From the NCBI GenBank assembly GCA_039815505.1, contig JBCBZE010000094.1, forward strand, positions 1 to 10,538: DNA of 10,538 nt. The letters run 5' to 3'. The notes beneath the pieces are model-generated. The model worked only from the letters and a program-made list of their open reading frames with translations, ran no database searches and was not told where the DNA came from. Positions within the stretch are counted from its first letter, which is position 1; every line of letters starts with the position of its first letter. Positions 5,628-10,538 of the stretch are shown here, one piece after another. This DNA comes from CANLWN01 sp039815505 (GTDB taxonomy: Bacteria > Bacteroidota > Bacteroidia > Flavobacteriales > Flavobacteriaceae). Made by a program: the position numbers and the translations under genes.

Positions 5628-8600
5628 TTAATTGCCATCGGGGTTTACGGATGAATTACTTTGGGCTTCCTTGGACTTTATAATGGATAACTCACCTTGA
5701 GCCTCTGCAACAATTTCCGGATATTGGTCAAAATTGGAAATAACACTTTCCAGAATGTAGGTGGCTTGGAAAGCATCTCCAAGGGCATAAAAGTTATTCG
5801 CCATAATAATTAATCCCTTACCGCCCCATTCCTTATATGCGGAATAGTCCTTCGCCAACTTTTGAACAGCAGTATTGGAAGGTTCATAATTTTGTGCTTT
5901 ATTCTTAAAAAAAGCATCGTAGTACAAGGCTTCGGCCGCAAGACTACCTGTTGCAATCTTTAACACCTGGGCATAGGCACTTTCTGCCCTATCTTCATTG
6001 TTCGTCCTTATGGAAGACCTTGCGATCATGGTATGGGCATCACTTTTGATTCGATCATCTATTTTAGAAGTAGCGAGCACCTTCTCCGCATAGACGATGG
6101 TCTGGTCATATGAGCGTTGTTCATAATATCCTTTCATGAGATTAGATCGTGCAAAAGTGACATTTTGTTGTATTTCTGCCCTACTTTCTAGGCGCTCCAA
6201 GTATGGAATAGCTGTGGTATAGTCCTTTTTACCTATGTATATTTCACAAATCCTTGTCAATGCCTGTTCGGCAAACTCATTAAATCCCTTATCCGAAACA
6301 AATTGGTATTTGGACAAAGCCTTTTCTTTTTCACCTTTGGCAAAATAAAGCTGTGCCAAATTAAAATTGGCATCTATGGCATGTACCCCATTAGGGAATT
6401 CCAAGATGTAATTTTCATACCCCTTAATAGCAGCCTCTTTATTACCTTCTATGTATTGCTTATCGGCGGATTCAAACGTGGCATTGTCCAATTCGGCATC
6501 GGATACCTCAACATAATCCAGCCCTTTCACCCAAGTTGCATATTCGTTTACCCTACCTAGATCTACATAGATCAATTTTGCCGTTGCTACTGCTTGTATG
6601 GCTTCTTGGCTACCTGGATAATCCCTTGCCACCGTCTTGAATTTCACCAGGGCCTCCTCATTTCTATTGGTGTTATAATGTACTAATCCCTGTCGTAAGT
6701 AGGCCCTTGGTACTAAGGAACTACCGCTATATTCATTGATCAATCGGTCATAACTTTGCAGACCTAAATCTACCTTATCGGCTTTAACATAGGAGTTTCC
6801 CAATTCAAAAAGGGCATCATCTTTCAGGGATGATTTTGGAAAACGCGAAACAAAGTTATCCAGTGCCTCTATCTTGGTTTCGCCCTTACCTACAAAACCA
6901 TAGCTTATTGCCTTTTGAAAAGCAGCATAATCCTTTTCCGGACCGGACCGTTCCAAAGCCTTGTTATAGGCTTCAATGGCCGGCCAATATTTGCTGGTTA
7001 CGAAATGACTGTCTCCTAAACGCAAATAGGCGTCGTTCAACTTATCATCACCCAATGTTCCGGAAGCAGTCGCATTGGTAAAATAGGAGACGGCGTTGTT
7101 GTAGTCCTTTAATTTGAAGTAAGTATATCCCAAATTATAATCCAAATCGGCATATTCCAGAGTGCTCTTAGCGCTTGAATCTTGTTGAAAATCCACAAAG
7201 CTGGCCAAGGCATCTTCAAAACGATTAAGCATATACTCCGATTCTGCCTTCCAATATTTTGTCCTTGCCCTAAAGATAAAATTGGGTGCGCTGCTCAACG
7301 ATTTATTAAAACTTTCAAGCGCACCTGCATAGTCCACATCAATATATTGTTCCACTCCTCGATAGAAGGCTACTTTTTGATAGGTTTCCTTACTCGCATA
7401 ATTTCTGTTTTCCTCCAAAAGTGTCATAGCTCCTTCAAAATTCTTGGAGGTGATATAGGAATCTACCAGCAGTTCCTGAATTTCTTCGGCATGCTCATCA
7501 TTGGGATATATACTTAAGTATGTGGATAATACTTTTGGAACGGGCTCATATGCATTTCCTATTTCATAACTTAATCGAGCATAATTCAGGTAAGCGTCTT
7601 TTTGTATTTCGGGGGTGAAATCCATTTGGGATGCATTTCTGAACGCATTCAACGCCTCTTGCTTTTTATCCAAATTCAAATAACACTCGGCCAAATGATA
7701 ATAGGCATTCTGGGAAACGCTATTGGTGCCGCCAATGATTTTATTGAATTGTTGAATGGCATTGGCATAATCGCCCTGCTTGTAGTAGCAATATCCCAAT
7801 AAATAATAATCCGTATTGTTCCATTTACCCCTTTTACCTTTATATTTCTCCAAATAGGGGATAGCCTCGGTGTATTGATTCAAATTAAAATAGCTCTCTC
7901 CTATGATCTTATTTAGTTCGGAAACTTCCCTTCTATCGGATTTAGGCAATTGTTTTTTGGCCAGGGCGATGGAGGTTTCAAAATTGCCCAGTTTAAAGTT
8001 CATATCGGCCTGATAGTACGATAATTTCTCCTCCAATACATCTTGATCGGTTATTTGGTCAAAACGTTCGTTCGCCGCTGCATAATCGTCTTGTTGGTAA
8101 GCGATGTATCCCAAATAATATTTTGCCTGCGATCCATATACGGGCGACGTAGTTACTTTATTCAGGTAGCGCTCGGCATCCTTTGTCTTTTTAGAGGAGA
8201 AAAGGGCGTAGCCATTATTAAAATAAAAGCGCTCTTTATCGTTGCTTGACATGGCACCCTCATCTACTTTTTTATACCATTTTAAAGCGTAGGGATATTT
8301 ACCGGTCTTAAAATAATAATCCCCCACGTCTAAAAAGGCCGAATTTCTTTTAGTGGAAGTAGGGTACCGTTCCACAAAATCCTCCATGAGGCGGTCTGCG
8401 CCCAACTGATTTAAACGTATGGCGGCATTTGCTTCATAATATGCGCTGTTCGCCTCGGTCTCCAAATCCTTGGTGTTGAGCTTTACTTTTTCAAAAATGG
8501 TCTGTGCGGCCTGATATTGCTCATTATTATACAGTGCCAAAGCGTCTTGATAGTCTTTTTTATCGTGGGTATAGATTTTGGATTCCTGTCCGAACCCTTG

Positions 8601-8651
8601 GAAAAACATTCCAACAGCAATAAGTAATAGTGCGGTTTTTTTCCTTAGCAT
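5628..8651 (-). CDS. Large secreted tetratricopeptide-repeat protein
   Basis: A 1007-residue exported protein. Residues 1-21 are a signal peptide (MLRKKTALLLIAVGMFF, cleavage near GFGQ) without a lipobox Cys, so it is probably soluble in the periplasm or held by partners. Nearly all the rest is TPR units, recognisable by the A/G-x-x-Y/F and ALxxY spacing. Examples are near 105-130 (LDVGDYYFKTGKYPYALKWY), 283-304, 315-337, 505-525, 613-640, 650-680, 762-785 and 800-820. The 600-680 part, with RFPKSS, ALFELGNSY, and ARDYPGS, has the spacing seen in BamD and CpoB/YbgF repeats, which work at the outer membrane. Arrays of this length form a superhelical scaffold for protein binding. The stop codon overlaps the longest reading of the barrel gene and lies 1-16 bases before its likelier starts, so the two are almost surely one operon and the barrel is the natural partner. 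The tail (SNSSVNPDGN) is disordered. Precise role unknown. Confidence 0.88.
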   Translation of the reverse strand: MLRKKTALLLIAVGMFFQGFGQESKIYTHDKKDYQDALALYNNEQYQAAQTIFEKVKLNTKDLETEANSAYYEANAAIRLNQLGADRLMEDFVERYPTSTKRNSAFLDVGDYYFKTGKYPYALKWYKKVDEGAMSSNDKERFYFNNGYALFSSKKTKDAERYLNKVTTSPVYGSQAKYYLGYIAYQQDDYAAANERFDQITDQDVLEEKLSYYQADMNFKLGNFETSIALAKKQLPKSDRREVSELNKIIGESYFNLNQYTEAIPYLEKYKGKRGKWNNTDYYLLGYCYYKQGDYANAIQQFNKIIGGTNSVSQNAYYHLAECYLNLDKKQEALNAFRNASQMDFTPEIQKDAYLNYARLSYEIGNAYEPVPKVLSTYLSIYPNDEHAEEIQELLVDSYITSKNFEGAMTLLEENRNYASKETYQKVAFYRGVEQYIDVDYAGALESFNKSLSSAPNFIFRARTKYWKAESEYMLNRFEDALASFVDFQQDSSAKSTLEYADLDYNLGYTYFKLKDYNNAVSYFTNATASGTLGDDKLNDAYLRLGDSHFVTSKYWPAIEAYNKALERSGPEKDYAAFQKAISYGFVGKGETKIEALDNFVSRFPKSSLKDDALFELGNSYVKADKVDLGLQSYDRLINEYSGSSLVPRAYLRQGLVHYNTNRNEEALVKFKTVARDYPGSQEAIQAVATAKLIYVDLGRVNEYATWVKGLDYVEVSDAELDNATFESADKQYIEGNKEAAIKGYENYILEFPNGVHAIDANFNLAQLYFAKGEKEKALSKYQFVSDKGFNEFAEQALTRICEIYIGKKDYTTAIPYLERLESRAEIQQNVTFARSNLMKGYYEQRSYDQTIVYAEKVLATSKIDDRIKSDAHTMIARSSIRTNNEDRAESAYAQVLKIATGSLAAEALYYDAFFKNKAQNYEPSNTAVQKLAKDYSAYKEWGGKGLIIMANNFYALGDAFQATYILESVISNFDQYPEIVAEAQGELSIIKSKEAQSNSSVNPDGN

Positions 8652-8697
8652 AATGTTCTCTAGCAGTTAAGAATTACCGATATACATAGTAAAACGT

Positions 8698-8730
8698 CAA
8701 ATATTGTACCTAAGTATATTCATTGGGAAA
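8698..8730 (-). promoter_or_regulatory. Putative promoter for the TPR-barrel operon
   Basis: On the minus strand AATATTTG (8705-8698) matches TAnnTTTG except at the first base. About 21 bases upstream is TTTC (8730-8727), one mismatch from the -33 TTTG. Transcription would start about 40 bases before the ATG at 8651. The surrounding divergent region is strongly AT-rich, so such matches occur easily and the call is tentative. Confidence 0.33.
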
Positions 8731-8755
8731 TATAAATATTTTTAAAAGCGGTTGA

Positions 8756-8785
8756 TTTGTTTTCCATAGGAACTTATTACTTTTA
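8756..8785 (+). promoter_or_regulatory. Putative promoter for the LysE-FtsE gene run
   Basis: TTTG at 8756-8759 is followed after 18 bases by TACTTTTA at 8778-8785, which matches TAnnTTTG except at the last base. Transcription would start about 40 bases before the ATG at 8829. It faces away from the promoter proposed for the TPR operon, so the 177-base gap 8652-8828 is a divergent regulatory region. Confidence 0.45.
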
Positions 8786-8828
8786 TAATAACAATGAAAA
8801 ACCCTTCCCTTGTTAAAATAATATATGT

Positions 8829-9458
8829 ATGGAGTTAACACTTTGGTTTTCGTTCGTGGGAGCTGCCCTCTTATTGGCATTTACGCCGGGACCCAGTGTT
8901 TTATTGGCAACCGCAAATAGTATGGGTTATGGTCCCAAAAAAACTATGGGCACCATTTTAGGGGACCTTACCGCAAATCTTTTTCAAATCATCTTGGCAT
9001 CGCTCGGACTTGCTTCCATTGTAGTGGCTTCCGGGGAATTGTTTTCTGTCATTAAATGGCTAGGAGTGGCTTATTTAATCTACATAGGTATAAAGAAGAT
9101 TATTACAAGACCCAATATTGCCCAATTCAATAAAAAAAATAAGGAGAAAAGTTTTGGAAAGCTATATGCGGAGGGGTTTCTAATGTCAGCGGCAAATCCA
9201 AAGGCAATCGTTTTTTTTGCCGCCCTATTTCCTTTGTTCGTCAATCCCGATCTACCATTTGTGCCCCAAATCATCATTCTGGCGATTACCTTCTTGACCA
9301 TAGATGGCACATCATTACTGATTTATGCACATTTTGCAAATAGACTTAAGGGGTATTTGGAAAACAACGAAAAGATGTATCTTCAAAACAGAATAGTAGG
9401 TGTACTTTTGATTTTTAGCGGATTAATGCTCTCCATGGTAAAACGAACAAATAATTAG
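8829..9458 (+). CDS. LysE/RhtB-family amino-acid exporter
   Basis: A 209-residue inner-membrane protein of the LysE superfamily, whose members export amino acids or their analogues using the proton gradient. It shows the family hallmarks: an N-terminal membrane segment running into FTPGPSVLLATANSMGYG at 18-35, and a second helix around 42-66. Further segments lie near 70-90, a central NPKAIVFFAALFPLFV at 123-138 (the conserved N-P-K motif), 146-168, and a last helix at 186-203. The basic hydrophilic loop between about 90 and 110 is normal. Length is typical. The cargo cannot be read from sequence. It is the first gene rightward from the divergent promoter region and ends 23 bases before the FtsE-like gene, with no terminator between, so the two probably share a transcript. 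Start: the ATG at 8829 is the first that gives the full first helix. Confidence 0.9.
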   Translation: MELTLWFSFVGAALLLAFTPGPSVLLATANSMGYGPKKTMGTILGDLTANLFQIILASLGLASIVVASGELFSVIKWLGVAYLIYIGIKKIITRPNIAQFNKKNKEKSFGKLYAEGFLMSAANPKAIVFFAALFPLFVNPDLPFVPQIIILAITFLTIDGTSLLIYAHFANRLKGYLENNEKMYLQNRIVGVLLIFSGLMLSMVKRTNN

Positions 9459-9481
9459 GTAAAAAAACATAAGGTTGGCGA

Positions 9482-10165
9482 ATGGATGAAAGTATATTAA
9501 AACTAAAAGAAGTAGGCGTTTTCCAAAAAGAGAATATGGTATTGAACCATATCAATTTGGAGATAAGAAAAGGGGAATTCGTTTATTTAATAGGTAAAAC
9601 GGGAAGTGGCAAAAGCAGCTTCATGAAGACACTCTATGCCGATTTGCCCTTAAAAGAAGGTAACGGCAGAATTGTTGGTTTTAATCTAAAGACCTTGGAA
9701 GAGAAGGACATCCCTTTTCTGAGGAGAAAACTAGGCATTGTATTTCAGGATTTTAAACTCTTACCGGATAGAAACATCAATAACAATCTCTTGTTCGTCC
9801 TCAAGGCAACCGGTTGGACGGACCAGGTAAAAATGAACACCAAAATAGAGGAAGTTTTGGATAAGGTAGGTATGAAAACCAAAGGTTTTAAATTTCCGCA
9901 CGAACTCTCGGGAGGGGAACAGCAACGTATCGCCATTGCTAGAGCCTTGCTAAATGACCCCGAGCTGATATTGGCTGACGAACCCACAGGTAATTTGGAT
10001 CCGCAGACAAGCGTAGAGGTAATGAAGGTACTTCAGGAAATCAATAAAACCGGCAGAACGATCTTAATGGCCACCCATGATTACGCCCTAATCTTAAAAT
10101 ACCCTTCCAAAACCTTAAAGTGCGATGGGAACAAAGTATTCGAGGTGATACAAAAGGCCGTTTGA
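9482..10165 (+). CDS. ftsE: FtsE-like cell-division ABC transporter ATP-binding protein
   Basis: A 227-residue cytoplasmic ABC ATPase. All motifs are intact: Walker A GKTGSGKSS at 38-46, Q-loop VFQDFKLL (Q89), signature LSGGEQQR at 142-149, Walker B LILADEP at 162-168 with catalytic E167, D-loop GNLD, and switch H199 in ATHD. FtsE-like traits are the short single-domain length, FQDFKLLPDRN after the Q-loop and DEPTGNLDP. FtsE pairs with the membrane protein FtsX and, in studied bacteria, uses ATP to activate peptidoglycan hydrolases at division. LolD/MacB-type ATPases are close relatives, but the FQDFKLLPDR wording favours FtsE. No FtsX gene lies next to it: a LysE exporter is 23 bases upstream, and a small membrane protein of another kind starts 82 bases downstream. 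FtsX is therefore presumably elsewhere in the genome. Confidence 0.85.
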   Translation: MDESILKLKEVGVFQKENMVLNHINLEIRKGEFVYLIGKTGSGKSSFMKTLYADLPLKEGNGRIVGFNLKTLEEKDIPFLRRKLGIVFQDFKLLPDRNINNNLLFVLKATGWTDQVKMNTKIEEVLDKVGMKTKGFKFPHELSGGEQQRIAIARALLNDPELILADEPTGNLDPQTSVEVMKVLQEINKTGRTILMATHDYALILKYPSKTLKCDGNKVFEVIQKAV

Positions 10166-10247
10166 TCAAAAATCATCAACTGTTTTCAGGGAAAGTGAGA
10201 TTCCGCGATTCAAAATAGGAAAATAGTAAAAACCACATTACCGATAC

Positions 10248-10538
10248 ATGATATTAAAAAAGCAAGTCTATACAACCGATGAAAAAGTAAATCCACTTAT
10301 CGGTATCTTGTTGTTTTTCGTGTCCATAGTGTTATTTCTGGTAACCGGTCCCTTGGGTTTTATCTATGGATTATTTTATAGCCTATTTACCCAAGGCATA
10401 AGGGGCTTGGGCGAGTACATGCTTAAAATTGCCGTTTCCATTGATCAACTGGGCAACGTACTCATGCAACATTTGCTAAATCTGTTATGGATCAAAAAAG
10501 GAGGATATACATTTGGAAACCGTGATGAAACCATTTCA
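10248..10538 (+). CDS. Small membrane protein of unknown function, 3'-truncated by window edge
   Basis: An open frame of 97 codons running off the right edge, opened by ATG with an in-frame stop 21 bases before it, so this start is firm. Residues 1-15 are polar. Residues 16-47 are strongly hydrophobic (PLIGILLFFVSIVLFLV then TGPLGFIYGLFYSLF), enough for one long or two short membrane segments. A second amphipathic stretch follows (EYMLKIAVSIDQLGNVLMQH), and then a soluble part with GGYTFGNRDETIS at the edge. The combination D-Q-x-x-N followed by G-N-x-D-E-T-I-S recalls small bacterial and phage proteins carrying a DQ..N / PDET(L/I)S pattern; this is from memory and is not a family assignment. 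It shares strand with ftsE across an 82-base gap, but it is not FtsX, which is a four-helix protein with a large extracellular loop. I do not assign a function. Confidence 0.75.
   Translation, partial: MILKKQVYTTDEKVNPLIGILLFFVSIVLFLVTGPLGFIYGLFYSLFTQGIRGLGEYMLKIAVSIDQLGNVLMQHLLNLLWIKKGGYTFGNRDETIS

Noticed and set aside
7182..7517. Plus-strand open frame of 111 codons opposite the TPR gene
   Set aside because: Antisense to the TPR repeats. Its Ile/Phe/Cys-rich translation is what reverse reading of this coding style gives, with no sign of selection.
3863..8651. SusC/SusD-type polysaccharide uptake pair
   Set aside because: The barrel is far shorter than SusC and has no plug. The partner is an extended TPR array without a lipobox and far longer than SusD. 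No glycan-degrading genes are nearby.
9080..9310. Minus-strand open frame of 76 codons opposite the LysE gene
   Set aside because: It overlaps the core membrane helices of a clear exporter on the other strand and has no recognisable features.
10163..10190. Terminator after ftsE
   Set aside because: Only a five-base TTGAT/ATCAA pairing is visible with no following T-run, so read-through into the next gene is more likely.

Overview
The window looks like chromosomal DNA from a marine-type member of the Bacteroidota, most likely Flavobacteriaceae. The base composition is moderately AT-rich. The envelope proteins are of the kinds this group carries: a TonB-receptor-like beta-barrel ending in Phe, an OmpA-like protein whose N-terminal domain I know only from Bacteroidota, and a very long secreted TPR protein. 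Several intergenic gaps carry Bacteroidota-type promoter elements (TTTG / TAnnTTTG). The family-level assignment is inference from gene style, since no rRNA or other marker is present.

Layout. Positions 1-8651 are read entirely on the minus strand. In order of transcription they hold a TPR protein and a plugless TonB-receptor-like barrel that are translationally adjacent. These are followed by an OmpA-family protein, a NYN-domain putative nuclease with a C-terminal OST-HTH-like domain, and a secreted M20-family peptidase. The last is the N-terminus of an amidohydrolase lipoprotein that runs off the left edge. From 8829 rightward the plus strand holds a LysE-family exporter, an FtsE-like ABC ATPase and the start of a small membrane protein cut by the right edge. 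The only divergent promoter region is 8652-8828. No gene-free stretch exceeds about 180 bases. I see no tRNA, rRNA, CRISPR array, insertion sequence or prophage, so this reads as core, vertically inherited sequence rather than an island.

How the genes may work together. TPR protein, barrel and OmpA-like protein are all predicted to be exported, and together could form an outer-membrane/periplasm module: a TPR scaffold, an integral outer-membrane barrel and a peptidoglycan anchor. The barrel has no plug domain but keeps a TonB-box-like stretch at its mature N-terminus. That pairing is the best candidate here for an under-described system. The M20 enzyme and the amidohydrolase are both exported hydrolases and may share a role in peptide or amide scavenging. 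The FtsE homologue has no FtsX beside it, and a small membrane protein follows it instead.
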